DNA of 64,000 nt. Origin: Hemicordylus capensis (lineage: Eukaryota; Chordata; Lepidosauria; Squamata; Cordylidae). Location of the stretch: assembly GCF_027244095.1 (NCBI RefSeq), contig NC_069661.1, positions 16,440,001 to 16,504,000 of the forward strand, written 5' to 3'. Positions 21,072-32,478 of this stretch are shown in pieces. Every line of letters begins with the position of its first letter. Position 1 is the stretch's first letter. A model generated the notes under the pieces. The model had not been told where the DNA came from. It searched no databases and worked only from the letters and a program-made list of their open reading frames with translations. Both the position numbers and the translations under genes were made by a program.

Positions 21072-21692
21072 GTCTAAGCCCTTTTATAGCCATCCACTCT
21101 AGTGGCCATCACCACATCCCATGGCAGAGAATTCCATAGATTAATATGCATTGTGTGAAAAAGTTGCCTCCTTTTATTGGCCCTAAATTTCCAAGCCTCC
21201 AGTTTCATGGGATGCCCTGTGGTTCTAGTGTTGTGAGAGAGGGAGAAAAAAAATATCTCTGTCCACTGTCTCTACTCCATGCATAATGTTATAGACCTCT
21301 ATAATGTCTCCCCGTAGTTGCCTCTTTTCCAAACTAAAAAAGCACCAGATGTGTAGCTTCACAAGCAAGATGCTCCAGGCCCCTGATCATCTTAGTTGTC
21401 ACCTTAGTTGTCACCTTAGTTGTCATCTTAGCTGCACCTTTTCCAGTTCTACAATGTCCTTCTTAAGATATGGTGACCAGAATTACACGCACTACTCCAG
21501 ATGTGGCTGCACCATAGATTTGTATGAGGGCATTTTAACGTTAGCATTTTTATTTTCAATCCCCTTCCTAATGGTCCCTAGCATGGAATTGGCCTTTTCC
21601 TCCACTGCTGTGCACTGAGTCGACATTTTCATGTCTGCCATGACCCCAAGATCTCTCTCCTGGTCAGTCACTGACTGCTCAGATCCCATCAG

Positions 21693-23254
21693 AAGCCGGC
21701 TGGAGAGGAGGAGGAGAAGGACACCATCTACTCCAGGGTGAGAGGCCGGGGTGCCTGCCTGGCTGCTTCTTATTTTCTGCCTCCCTTGGTTGCCATCTGC
21801 CCCCACCCCTGGACTGTCTGTGTAGAGGCTTTGCAGGACTGGGGCCTGCAAGGGTGACTGGGCAATTTTCCTGGTTCCACCTACTGAGCTTGCTGCTCAG
21901 CCTATATAGGAACACCCTGATGTTAGGAACTGATTATCTAGACCCATTTCAAATGGGTTTATCGGTGGGCTATGGGGTGGAGAATGCCTTGGTCAGCCTG
22001 ATGGATGATCTCCAATTGGGAATTGACAGAGGAAGTGTGACTCTCTTGGTCCTTTTGGACCTCTCAGCGACTTTCAATACTATCGACCGTAGTATCCTTC
22101 TGGAACGTCTGAGGGTGTTGGGGGTTGGAGGCACTGTTTTACAGTAGTTCCGCTCTTCGAAATCTGAGCTTAAGTATGATGTCCCTCAAGACTCCATACT
22201 CTCTCCAATGCTTTTTAACATCTACATGAAACTGCTGGGAGAGATCATGAGGGGATTTGGAGCCAGGTGTTATCAGTACGCTCATGACACCCAGATCTAC
22301 TTCTCCATGTCAACCTCTTCAGGAGCTGGCATATCTTCCCTAAATGCCTGCCTGGAAGCAGCAATGGGCTGGATGAGGGAGAATAAACTGAAGCTGAATC
22401 CAGATAAGACAGAGGTACTTATTGTACTTATTCCAGAGACGATTTAGACCTATCTGTTCTAGATGGAGTCACACTTCCCCAAAAGAAAGAGGTACGCAGT
22501 CTGGGAGTTCTAGATCCACACCTCTCCCTGGTTTCTCAGGTTGAGGCAGTAGCCAGGGGTGCTTTCTATCAGCTTTGGCTGATACTCCAGCTGCTCCCGT
22601 TTCTCAAGATCAATGACCTCAAAACAGTGGTACATCTATTGGTAACCTCCAGACTTGGCTTCTGTAATGCACTCTACGTGGGGCTGCCTTTGTACATAGT
22701 CCAGAAACTTCAGTTGGTTCAGAATGTGGCAGCCAGGTTGCTCTCTGGGTCATCTCGGAGAGACCACATTACTCCTTTGCTGACGGAGTTACACTGGCTG
22801 CCAATAGGTTTCCAGACAAAATACAAAGTGCTAGTTATAACTTATAAAGTCCTAAACGGCTTAGGCCCTGGGTATTTAAGAAAGCATCTTCTTCACTACG
22901 AGCCCCACTGCCCATTGAGGTCATCTAAGGAGGTCCGTCCCCAGTTACCGCCAGCACATCTGGTAGCTACACAGAGACGGGCCTTCTCAGTTGCTGCCCT
23001 GAGATTATGGAATGCGCTCCCCATTAAGATATGATCCTCCCCATCTCTGGCAATTTAAAAAAAAAAAATCTGAAAACCATCTCTTTACTCAAGCTTTTTC
23101 AGCTTTTAAAAATTTGTATGTTTTAATTTTTTGGCTGATTCTAAATTGTTGAATTGTTTTAAATTTTATGTGTTTTAATTGTTTTTAAATTGTTTTATCT
23201 AACTGTTAACCACCCAGAGACAAAAGTTTGGACAGCATATAAATTTGATAAATA
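21693..23254 (+). mobile_element. L2/CR1-group LINE with broken RT
   Basis: Plus-strand LINE inside CR1. Conceptual translation gives reverse transcriptase pieces in shifting frames: YLDPFQMGLSVGYGVENALV (21928-21990), LLDLSATFNTIDRS (22052-22095), then SPMLFNIYMKLLGEI and YQYAHDTQIYF (22202-22310), where the catalytic YADD motif reads YAHD, and LKLNPDKTEVLI. The end domain LLTELHWLP...AALRLWNALP (22780-23020) is typical of L2-like elements. A stop follows GGTVLQ near 22146. 21693-21900 is GC-richer and may be a 5' leader joined to the RT by an internal deletion. The AT-rich 3' end has ttaaccacccagagac. Inactive. Confidence 0.85.
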
Positions 23255-23423
23255 TATATGGGAAATTGGGTTGTTTGTCCCAATATGCATCATTTTACAC
23301 TTACTTACATTGAACCACATTTGCCCTTTTGTCACCCACGCCCCCAGTTTGGAGATATCCTTTTGGAGCTCCTCACAATCTGTTTTGGATTTCCAAACAG
23401 TTGCGGCCAGGATGAATAGGATG

Positions 23424-23766
23424 TGGGGGCAGTAAATGAGCTGCAGGTATGCTCATTCCCTCTCCCCTCTCTCCATCCTAACCACCTTGCAGTACCTTAC
23501 ATAAGAACAGCCCTGCTGGAACAGGTCCAAGACCCATCTAGTCCAGCTTCCTGTTTCCCACAGGGGCCCACCAGATGCCTCTGGGAAGCCCACAGGGAAG
23601 AGATGACGGCGTCCCCTCTCTCCTGCAACTGGTATTCAGAGGCCTTGTTTCGCCCACTGCCATGTTAACCCTTGGCATGCAGCTGAGGGTTAACGTGGTG
23701 GTGGGAGAACAATGCACAGTGAAAGAGGAGGATGCCATACTTGCAGCTCATTTACCACCACCCCCA
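23424..23766. mobile_element. TAAATGAGC MITE carrying a CR1
   Basis: Ends TGGGGGCAGTAAATGAGCTG and CAGCTCATTTACCACCACC, with inner GTTAACCCTTGGC facing GAGGGTTAACGTGG. ATG is next to both ends (23421-23423, 23766-23768), so the duplication may be 3 bp. A CR1 3' end (23499-23643, minus) lies inside. Same family as 1668-1930. Confidence 0.65.
23499..23643 (-). mobile_element. CR1 3' end inside a MITE
   Basis: acataagaacagccctgctgg (shown in part) through ggtattcagaggc. Only about 145 bp of the 3' terminus, in minus orientation. Confidence 0.85.
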
Positions 23767-24158
23767 TGCTACCCAGACTGGCTGCTACTGGCTCTTGCAC
23801 AAAAGTAGACTAGTGTGGAGCCTAGCACTGCACGCACACTATTCTTAGATGCAAGCACAGAGAGAGACAGGATTTCAGCCATTGAAATTAATGGACAAGA
23901 TGGTTTTAAGAAATCACATCCATCTGGTAGCAGCAGTTCTTAATGTATCGGGCCACCTACTTTTGACAGAACCCTGAATATATGACATCACAAAGGGTTC
24001 TAATGCCTGCCTTCTAGCAGAATTGGAGAGATCAGTACAGGCCACAGTTTTGGGTTTGGGGTTTGTTTGTTTTTTAGCTTATTCTTGGGCAGCTATATCT
24101 GGCAGGTTTTAAGAAGAGGGAAGGAGGCCATGTGTGAAGATAAAGTTTAAAAGACTGT
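23767..24158. other. Unique non-coding DNA
   Basis: No gene or repeat recognised. Confidence 0.45.
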
Positions 24159-24304
24159 GTGGTCATTCACACAATCAGAAATGGCCCAGGTTTGGGAGCT
24201 GTGTGTACTCTCCATTTCCAGTTTTGTGGAAGCAAGGGAAGAGGAAAACCTGGGTAGCTTTTCCTACCCAGAAGAACACAGTTTTTGATTGTATGAATGA
24301 CCTC
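24159..24304. mobile_element. GAGGTCATTC MITE, copy 1
   Basis: Ends GTGGTCATTCACACAATCAG and TGATTGTATGAATGACCTC, an inverted pair. Interior with aggtttgggagctgtgtg and cctgggtagcttttcc. The same element with clearer 3-bp duplications is at 47435-47640 and 59459-59680. Its outer bases (GAGG...CCTC) and duplication size agree with the hairpin-chain family, so the two may be mobilised by one transposase. Confidence 0.75.
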
Positions 24305-24910
24305 ATTATGCAGCCAAACCATCCAGAAAGAAGGGGAGAGTTCTGTGGATACGAAGAATTGCATCTTGCATCTTTTTTGTTTCCTTTTTCATTTCTTGGT
24401 CATTTAGCAATGAACAATATTCTTCTGTATGTGAAATGTGATTGCCCCTTTGAAAAACATGATGATGTTAAGGCAAATATTCAAGGCAGACCCTGAACTC
24501 AACTTACTTCTCCACTTTGCCATGCCCTGATTTCAATCTGATGGGCTGCTTCAGCTATAAACGGTGCAGTACAACCTACCATATGCTGTTTGTTTTCTCA
24601 TAATTTGTCTCTGTGGTTTCCAAGAAGTTAAATTAAGTTTCACTTAAAAGTCAAGATGAAGTAGGCAACTAGAAAAAGAATACCTGCAAACTTAGATTCT
24701 CAAACTGAGGGGCTAGAGTTGCCTACTCTGACTGTAGCTATTCCTGGAGATTTTCTCCTCCGCACCTTTTCAGTGTTTTTGACAATATCAAACCTTTGCT
24801 TACAACAGTCACTTGGGAATTGATGCCAGTTCTTGGAGATTCCATGCTGGTCCTGAAGTGCTGGCAGCCCTATATATGTGGAAGGACCCCAGGGGGGCAG
24901 AGGCCAACGG
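24305..24910. other. Unique non-coding DNA
   Basis: No gene or repeat recognised. Confidence 0.45.
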
Positions 24911-24967
24911 GAGATGAGGTGCAATGTTTTTATGTTAACCACCCAGAGATGCAAGTTTGGGCAGTAT

Positions 24968-25005
<38 letters not shown>

Positions 25006-25018
25006 TAAATAAATAAAT
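24911..25018 (+). mobile_element. LINE 3' tail with (AAGT)n
   Basis: ttaaccacccagagatgcaag then gggcagtatag is the L2/CR1-group 3' end. It ends in a pure (AAGT)n then (AAAT)n tract at 24970-25018. Confidence 0.7.
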
Positions 25019-26505
25019 GCTTCTGGGAGGAGTAGAATCCTAAGGCAGGTGGACCCTTTCCCCCAATCACTAGTCACAATCTGGGTAGGTTAAATGCCCA
25101 CTGGCAGATCAACCTCACTGATCCATATTGGATTTGCAGAGGATGGTTTCCCCATCACCCCAAAATGATTTGGGGAGAAGGGAATTCAGGAAAAGCTATT
25201 CTAATGATGTCTTTCTGTGTGTGAAACCGATGGAGATGCCCTGTGCAATTCTCCTTCTAATGTTGGGTTACCAGGTCCAGATGGTGAAAATAGTCAAAAC
25301 CTGTCACCAAAAAAGTGGAAATAGTTGGTGTTATTCACTTTTTTTAAAAGGCCCCCAAAAGTCTTCACTTTGCATAAAATTTGCATGAAATTTGCATGTG
25401 CTGATTGATATAATATATGCATACTTTGCTTTTTTAAAAAAAAATGGGATGATCTGAGAATAAATACAGCTCACCACTATGAAGGATCACAGAATCCCAT
25501 GGGGACAAATGGCACATTTTTATTTCATTTTTTAGCTGGGAGGGGGGAACCACCAGAGAACCCTTTCTCTACACATAAAATTTCTGACCTGGAGGAGGGA
25601 GTGCGCTGCGTGCAGCAGTGGAGAAGTCCCTCCTAGTCCTTGGGCCACTGGAGACTCCGAGGAGAGGATGAGGGTGTTGCTGCTGCTGCCACCAGCAGCG
25701 GCAGCAACACAGAGCACTGGCTGAGTTGAAGTAAGGGGCAGCTCACTGATTCCGTCTCTGCTATGTGCTCTAAAGCCAGTCTTCTTCTCGCCTGTGCCCC
25801 GTCAGCATCCCTCACTCGTTGTGCCAGTCACTAGGGTGGAAGAGCTTTTGATTGGTGGTGGCACAGCACACATGCGCAGTGGCAACAGAAAGGCAGCTGG
25901 CCGGCAGCACTGTGCAAACACACCAAGAGTGCAGGCCTGAAGCTGCTGGTTTGGCGTGGGTCAGGTGAGAGGAGGAGTAGGGCTTCGCCACGCATACATG
26001 GGAGAGCTTCTAGTTGGCTGGTGGCCCAGGGCTCCAGTCAAAACTGAATTAAAAATTAGAGCAGCTCAGCTGGCTGGCTGATGGCAGGATGGCACCCTCC
26101 AGACACCCCCTCTAACACGAAAATAGTTGGAGGAGTTTTTAAATAGTTCAGAATCCAGTCACCAGATGGCTATGCATGCTTTTATTAGTATTATAGGTAG
26201 AAAAGAAAACCATACAAACAAGATCTTATCCATCAAAAAAATCCCCGTACGTAAGAAAGATACAATAATAGTAATTGTATATGTATATATGTGTATATAT
26301 GAAGAGAAGGAAATATTAGGATAACAGGTCTCACAAAATCTAAATCTAAATCTAACCTTCAATAAAGGATTTTGAACCTCTCAAGAAAACTCCCTTTGAA
26401 CCAATGGATCGTCCAACAATTAAGTAGTTTAAAGAGGTAAGAACCAATCCTACCATGACAAAAATGATATCGATAAGGCAATGTTATTCTAATGGCATTC
26501 TTGGG
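25019..26505. other. Non-coding DNA, partly GC-rich
   Basis: 25550-26110 is markedly GC-richer than its surroundings and contains ctgctgctgccaccagcagc (25680-25700), a small inverted repeat. It may be part of an unrecognised transposon, but no ends are visible. No gene recognised. Confidence 0.4.
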
Positions 26506-26816
26506 TAGGAACATAGGAACATAGGAAGCTGCCATATACTGAGTCAGACCATTGGTCTATCTAGCTCAGTATTGTCTTCACAGACTAGCAACGGCTTCTC
26601 CAAGATTGCAGGCAGGAATCTCTCTCAGCCCTATCTTGGAGATGCTGCCAGGGAGGGAACTTGGAACCTTCTGCTCTTCCCAGAGCGGCTCCATCTCCTA
26701 AGGGGAATATCTTACAGTGCTCACACATCAAGTCTCCCATTCATATGCAACCAGGGCAGCCCCTGCTTAGCTAAGAGGACAAGTCATGCTTGCTACCACA
26801 AGACCAGCTCTCCTCT
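26506..26816 (-). repeat. 5S-tRNA chimeric SINE
   Basis: Minus strand. The tail begins with two copies of the octamer aggaacat/ataggaac (26506-26528), the same kind of terminal repeat that CR1 elements carry. The body contains ggcaggaatctctctcagc, and the 5S-like head lies at 26735-26816 (tctcccattcatatgc, ctgcttagctaagagg). Confidence 0.9.
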
Positions 26817-27183
26817 CCGATTCACAGATCCTAGTACCCCGATTCACAGATCCTTGCAGGATTATGTGCCCGGATTACTACAGTTACAGAGGAACAGAGA
26901 GTTGGTGCTGGGTTGCAGGAGACAAAAGTTGGAGCAAGTTCTACAGGAGAGTCTATACAAAATGTTGGAGAAAAACTCTCTGGAAGGACGGAGAGCCCAA
27001 CCTGTTTATAGGTTTGCAGGTCCAGTTAACTTGACTCTTCCCCACAATTGAACAAGAAGCCAGTAGAGATGACAGAGCCCTGGAAGTACAATGTACTCTT
27101 GGTCAGATTTCTCTCCAGCACTAAGTAGAACACACAGATCCCTTGTGAGGCAGAGAGCAGAAATAAAGAGAAACATGCTGGTC
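26817..27183. other. Non-coding DNA before the hAT
   Basis: No gene or family recognised. The word cgattcacagatcct occurs twice (26818, 26839). Confidence 0.4.
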
Positions 27184-27566
27184 CAGAGGCGTAACTAGGG
27201 AAAACGGCGCCCGGGGCAAGCACTGAAATGGCGCCCCCCTGCCCCCCCAACATACTACATTATACTTAGGTTTTTCCTCACAAGCGCCCGCCGCCAAGCC
27301 AGGCCACTGGCTGGCCGCCAGGCACCAGCAAAGCAATGGGGGGGGGCGCGGGCGGCGTGGAAGGGACCGCTCGTGGGGGAGGGGGTGCCGATGCGCTCCC
27401 TTGACTGCTGCAGCGCTGCTGCACTGAGCAGGAAACATTTGTATTAACAAAAAAAATTTTTTTTAATTTAAATTTTTTTTTGTCATGGCGGCGCCCCCCA
27501 TGTGACCAGAAAATATGGCGCCCGGGGCACGTGCCCCCCCCTGCCCCCCCTATAGTTACGCCTCTG
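27184..27566. mobile_element. hAT MITE, CAGAGGCG type
   Basis: Ends CAGAGGCGTAACTAGGG and CTATAGTTACGCCTCTG, with exact TGCTGGTC at 27176-27183 and 27567-27574. 383 bp. Subterminal gcgcccggggca/gcccggggcac words are inverted. The T-rich middle (27447-27480) is flanked by GC-rich arms. No coding frame. The intact 8-bp duplication and TIRs suggest a recent insertion. Confidence 0.9.
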
Positions 27567-27574
27567 TGCTGGTC

Positions 27575-29080
27575 TTTATATTAGCAAAGCTGGAGAGTAA
27601 TTTCAGTTGGTGCACTAAACACTCAACGAAGAGCCAACCAGCATTACCTAGCGATTGGAGAGCCTCCCCAGGATTCAGTCCTGTCTTTAAATTGGGAGAA
27701 TCAACAAAGTGCAAGCTTAGTGAGATTTTAGTTGGCCCTGATCAAGGCACTGCCCTAATGTTACTTCTGAATTTTTCCAACACAACCGCTTATGGATCAA
27801 CACAACTATCTGTTTCGGAAGGTTAGGGAAGAGTCATTGGTTCATCCTTCCTGTAGCTCGATTGACATAAACAAGGGAGGTGACTCAGCACTGCTAATCC
27901 AGAACCCCTGTTTTAATTGCCTGCTGAGTTATGAGATAGTTGGGTGGTTACAGCTGGCCGTGCCCCTCCTCGGTGCAAGTCCCTAGAACAGGAAGGGTGA
28001 AGCAGTGACCATTCCGGCGCTGCTGAGCTCTGGGGAAAATTCACAGTGTCACTCTCTCTCTCCAAGGTACTTGTTGTCACGAGTTCATCCTCACTCCCTT
28101 GGCTGGGACCAGGGCCAAGATGGGAGAGTGCATGTTGAAGGAATGACAGGAACTCCACTCCGACAGAAGAGGAAGTCATAACCCGTGGCCTCATCAGATG
28201 GCCTGTGTTGCATTTTCTCATTAGCACTCACAGCAGGAGCCTGCTGTATTCTATCTGGCAATCTTTTGTTTTGTTTATTAGAAGTTTGTCCCTGTGGGGA
28301 TCCTGTAGAGAGTGTGGGGGGTGGAGCCCGAAAAGACAAGGGTGGGAAAGGAGGAGAAGGAGGCAAATGGAGTTGCTCCTGAATAAAGCTTAGTTAAACA
28401 AATATAAGATTGCTTCATGTTTATGAAGGAAGCACCTGTTTAAAAGTGTTGCTGCTATGAACTGCATTTGGCAAATACTTGGACCCCCAGAAACATGGAG
28501 AGGTTCAGTGGGCAGGGAGAGCTGCTAGGGACTGCCAAGAGACATTTGAGAAGCAGCTCCTGAGCCAGCAAGGGGAGTGGGGGAGGCATTTGAGGGTGTG
28601 AATATTATCTTGTCATCGCTCACTTAAAATAAGAACAGCGGACTTCCATGGTGGGTGGCTGAACTTTTCAACTCCTTCATTAGCATTCCCGCAAGCTGTT
28701 TGGCCAGGTGCAAGCTACACATTGCACTAGCCACATGGAATCTTTCTTCTCTATCTTTCTTAATCGGTAGCCTTGATCAGACATTATAGAAAAGGTGCTC
28801 TACAAGTGCATTGTCTATAATTGGGCTGGAAGTTCCGTCCCGGCGCCATCAGTCACCTCTGTCGGAACCCATTCACGGTTAGAGTGGTGTTCTTCTGCGG
28901 TCTTGGGCGATCAGGAAGTGCTGCTCTGCTCATGTAGAGTCTCTTTTGTATAACATCTGAAGAGTGCTTAATTTTTTCATCTATCCATCTCTTTATATTT
29001 CACCCTGCCAGCACATGTTGGGTGGCATACATTAAAGCCATAAAACAAAGTATCGGCAATGAAAGAAAATAGAACACAAT
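27575..29080. other. Mostly unique non-coding DNA
   Basis: No gene recognised. At 28070-28395 a GC-richer segment starts tgtcacgagttcatcc and ends with an aataaag signal at about 28381. It recalls an LTR, but I could not find matching flanks, so I do not call one. Confidence 0.4.
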
Positions 29081-29554
29081 GAAGCTATTCTCACCGAATA
29101 TTCTCACTGAATATTCTCACAGTTTTGGTCGCTCGTGAGAACCAGCAGGCTCGAGGGAGAGCCAGGGGGCTCCACGGCGGCAAGCCCACCTCTGTAGCCA
29201 CCCCCTTAAGCAAGGTTAACGGAGCGAGCACTCCATTAACCTCGTTAAATTGATCATGTGCAATCACAGTGGGCACACGGGGGAGGGGTATCTTACAAAT
29301 GCACCACACACTCACATGGTGCATGACTGGGGCTCCAGAAGTGGGGCAACCCCCAATCCCCACAGCCCCCACCGGTTCCATGATGGAGCCGGTAGTCATG
29401 TGGGTGGCCGATCCAGTCACCCAGGGCTAGGGGTTTGTGGGTTCGTCAGGGCTCTGGGATCGTCAGGGCTAGGGGTTTGATTGTTTGATCGGCTAAGCCC
29501 ATTCTCCCCGCCAAACCCCGTCTGGCGCTTCACACGGGTCATGTGAAGTGCCTT
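29081..29554. mobile_element. Hairpin-chain MITE (GAGGC family), copy 4
   Basis: Starts GAAGCTATTCTCACCGAATA, with the word attctcac repeated three times at 29087-29120, and ends CATGTGAAGTGCCTTC. The inner hairpin GGAGCGAGCACTCC is at 29220-29233. Flanks do not match well. The right part includes a duplicated cgtcagggctnnggg word (29440-29475). Confidence 0.65.
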
Positions 29555-31420
29555 CCAGAGATGTAAACCTCTGACTTACAAATATACATACATCCACACA
29601 AAGCTCCATAACATATTCAATTAAGCAAGTTCCAAACTTACAAATGCCAACCCATACATATAAGCAGGTCAATGCACTTGGGAATGCTTCACGAGTTATC
29701 AACATCCACCTAACAGACCAGTTTTTGGGAACACGACCCATTGCAAGTTGGGGACTTCATGTATACTGTGTTGCCAGCACTGCCATTCTGTGGGCTCCCA
29801 GAAGCTTCTCTTCTTGTGTCTGGAAATACAGGCCTGTAATTCCCACTCTTAACATGCTCAGGAGCCTCACAGGATCATGGGCTCCCCATTTGTTGACATA
29901 CGGGGGCAGGTCACTTAGCAGGCAGTGGGATGATCTGCCCCAGGTTCACCAGCTACCAAGCAAATTGAAAGGGCATTAGCCTCATGCCTTTCCCTATGTT
30001 GGGGATGTCTAAGCAGACCCAGAGTTAGCTTTCTAGTTAATGCCATTTCAAGGTCACTCTGTTCCAAAGATTGACCCTTTTACTTCCCCCTCCTCTGTGG
30101 TTGCCTCAAACAAGCTAAACGAATCACCTCAGCAGGAAAGCAGATAAGACACAGTACTCCCTTCCCCATCACAAAAGGACTAAGTGGCCAATAGGAACTC
30201 AGGAGGTGCACTCATTAAAATTACGGATTGGTTTACTGGGTCCTTTCCACCTGACAAATACCATCCTTGCACATCCGTTCAGTCCATTTACATACAGGTT
30301 GTTCTTGGCCATTCATGCCATTGTGTTTTACTCAAGCACAACAAACAAAGACAATGGATCCTTTTGAGATCCACCCGAATTTCCTTCCTCAGGAAGGAGT
30401 GGCCGGTATTTTGCCTCAGGGCCTATTTTGGGCTATAACTGGCCCTGGTTTCTTGAACCAGTGTGTTTCATTTGGTCTCTATACCTTGGAGTCACACATG
30501 GTTTGGGATAGACCAGACAGCAGTCATAACACCAGGCCATGTCTTTGCGCCATTCTCACTCTCAGCCTCCAGATCAGCCTTCCCAGCTTGTCCGATCTAT
30601 CCAGCTCACCTTGCTGCTATGAGAAGCTGGCTACATGAAAACAGACACCTTTTTGGATTTACCCCTGCTGCCTAACCCCCGAGCTGCTTTCGGTTCTCTG
30701 CTGCTGCCTCCTAGTTCCATCCCTGAGAAAACAGATCCTTTGGTTGCACCTGAGCTGTGAGAGTCCCATCACCACTAAACAGAAGGATGAGGTTGTTTGA
30801 TAACCACTGCACCCCTATGGTGCTTCCTCAGCAACTGGTATTCAGTGGTATATTGCCTCTGAGCATGGAGGTTCCACATGCTCAGGAAGCATTTCAGACA
30901 TATGTCTGAGGTAGGCACAGGTCTAAAGCCCCAAGGGTGGGCACAAGAAAGGAAGAATTTATAGGGGAAAGTGGGAACCACTTTTAAAGTGGTGGTCTCC
31001 CTATCTAACCCCAGCACAACCATCCAGTCAAAACCCCTAAGGTGGTAAGGTCCCGAGCATTCTCTATATATGCATTCATATTAGCTCTGAAGCCCCTGTT
31101 ATCAGGGAGACAGTAGACTTGATTCTGAGACATACTACTTAAGTGAGTCTTCATATGATGAATTGCTTCTCCTTACAAAAAAAATTCCCTCCACACATAA
31201 ATCTTGCATTCAAAGTGGAGAATTCTAGCCTTCTTGGGGGCTTCTGGCAAGAATAAAATGGCAACCTTGGGTCCTATCACGTGGTTCAGGGCATCTTGTG
31301 TTACCTCAATGGAAATCACTGTAAAATAAAGTACAACTTTGCAGTGTTGTGATGGTACCACAATGACCTGAAAAGTAATGATAAGGAGTACTCCCTAGCC
31401 AAGCTAAACAAAAAGGCATT
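29555..31420. other. Mostly unique non-coding DNA
   Basis: At 29560-29765 the words cttacaaatatacat and caagttggggacttcatgta resemble the ends of pogo/Tigger elements, but the match is loose. At about 30822-30900 a decayed CR1 scrap (caactggtattcagtgg, attgcctctgagc) is present. No gene recognised elsewhere. Confidence 0.45.
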
Positions 31421-32198
31421 GAGGCTATTCCCACGATCACTAGAAAGCATGCTAAGGTAGCTTAGCCCGCTTTCCAGGGATTGTGGGAACCACCTGACTC
31501 ACAGGCGAGCCTGGAGCTCCCAAGGCGGCTAGCCCGCCTAATTTCCCCTCCCCTTAAATGAGGTTAACGGAGCAAGCACTCCGTTAAGCTCATCTGGTGG
31601 CTCGTGTGTCACCACAGCACATGGTGACACACAAGTAGAGCCCCGACTGGGAGGCTGCAAGCAGCCTCCTGGGCTTGGAGGTCTCCACAGAAAGCTATGG
31701 CAGCATGCTATAGAGAGTGGAGAGAGGAGAGGAGAGGAGAGGAGAGGAGAGGAGAGGAGAGGTCTCCATCCTTTCATCCTTTCATCCAGGGTGAGCAGAG
31801 AGAGCAGGCTGGATCGGCCGCCCACACAATTGCTGGCTCCATGACGGAGCCGGGGGGAGCGGGGGCCGTGCGCCCCCAAGAAGCTCCAGTATGCCCTGCG
31901 CAAGCGCACAGGGCATACTGGGGAGACCCCAAAGGCTGGGAGGTGGATTTTTGCCTCCCCTCTGGGGGCCTACTCATGAGTAACCATGGCGCGGAGCCAC
32001 GCCGCAGCTACTCACAATCTTTAAAACCAGGTTTGTGGAGCACTCGCTCCACAAACCTAGTTTTAGGCCAGGGGTAGTTAGGCAGGTTACCCGCCTAGGA
32101 ACCACCGGACTCGCAGCCAAGCCTGGTGGTTCACACGATGGGGTGAAATTGGGCTAGCCTCTGCTAGCCTGATTTCACCCCATCGTGTGAATAGCCTC
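31421..32198. mobile_element. Hairpin-chain MITE (GAGGC family), inverted dimer
   Basis: 778 bp from GAGGCTATTCCCACGATC to CATCGTGTGAATAGCCTC, with ATT on both sides (31418-31420, 32199-32201). Both ends are of the same type (GAGGCTATTC). The left and right halves carry the same hairpins in opposite order: GGAGCAAGCACTCC at left against GGAGCACTCGCTCC at right, and the ccgggaggct-type stems on each side. So it looks like two units joined head to head. A (GGAGA)n run (31718-31762) sits near the junction. Confidence 0.8.
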
Positions 32199-32201
32199 AT
32201 T

Positions 32202-32366
32202 ATTTATTCTGTTTTAACTGATGTTTTAATTTTTCTATTGTCATTTTTTAAACTAATGCTTTAACTTTTTCTGTTTGTTTTGCTTTGTTGTAAACTCCCC
32301 AGAGACGTAGGTTTTCGGTGGTATAAACATGTGTTAAACAAACAAACAAACAAACAAACAAACAAA
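32202..32366 (+). mobile_element. LINE 3' tail with (AAAC)n
   Basis: tgttgtaaactccccagagac and ggtggtataaacatg are the L2/CR1-group 3' end, ending in a pure (AAAC)n run at 32335-32366. Confidence 0.7.
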
Positions 32367-32478
32367 TACAATATTAACATCCAAGCTGGAGAAGAATTTC
32401 AGGGCTCATAATGCTCGCTTTATATTAAAGGTGAGCCTTACAAGCATACTCATGTTTCTGAGCTGAACAAATGTCAAT

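Larger units (their letters stand above)
20699..23420 (-). mobile_element. CR1 LINE, 3' region, split by two inserts
   Basis: Pieces at 20699-20935, 21080-21692 and about 23255-23420 join in register on the minus strand. Landmarks: aacataagaacaaccctgc (3' end), gaattccatagattaatatg, tccttcttaagatatggtg, agatctctctcctggtcag, then after the L2-like insert aattgggttgtttgtccc and tttggagctcctcac. Insert one is a 136-bp hAT hairpin (20936-21071). Insert two is an L2-like LINE. A 13-bp word (ttagttgtcacc) is tandemly repeated at 21391-21425. Confidence 0.85.

Noticed and set aside
28070-28395. Possible second LTR with an aataaag signal
   Set aside because: Begins tgtcacgag, but no matching end or flanking duplication could be found.
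29560-29765. Possible pogo/Tigger fragment
   Set aside because: Only loose word matches to Tigger ends; no inverted pair or TA duplication.
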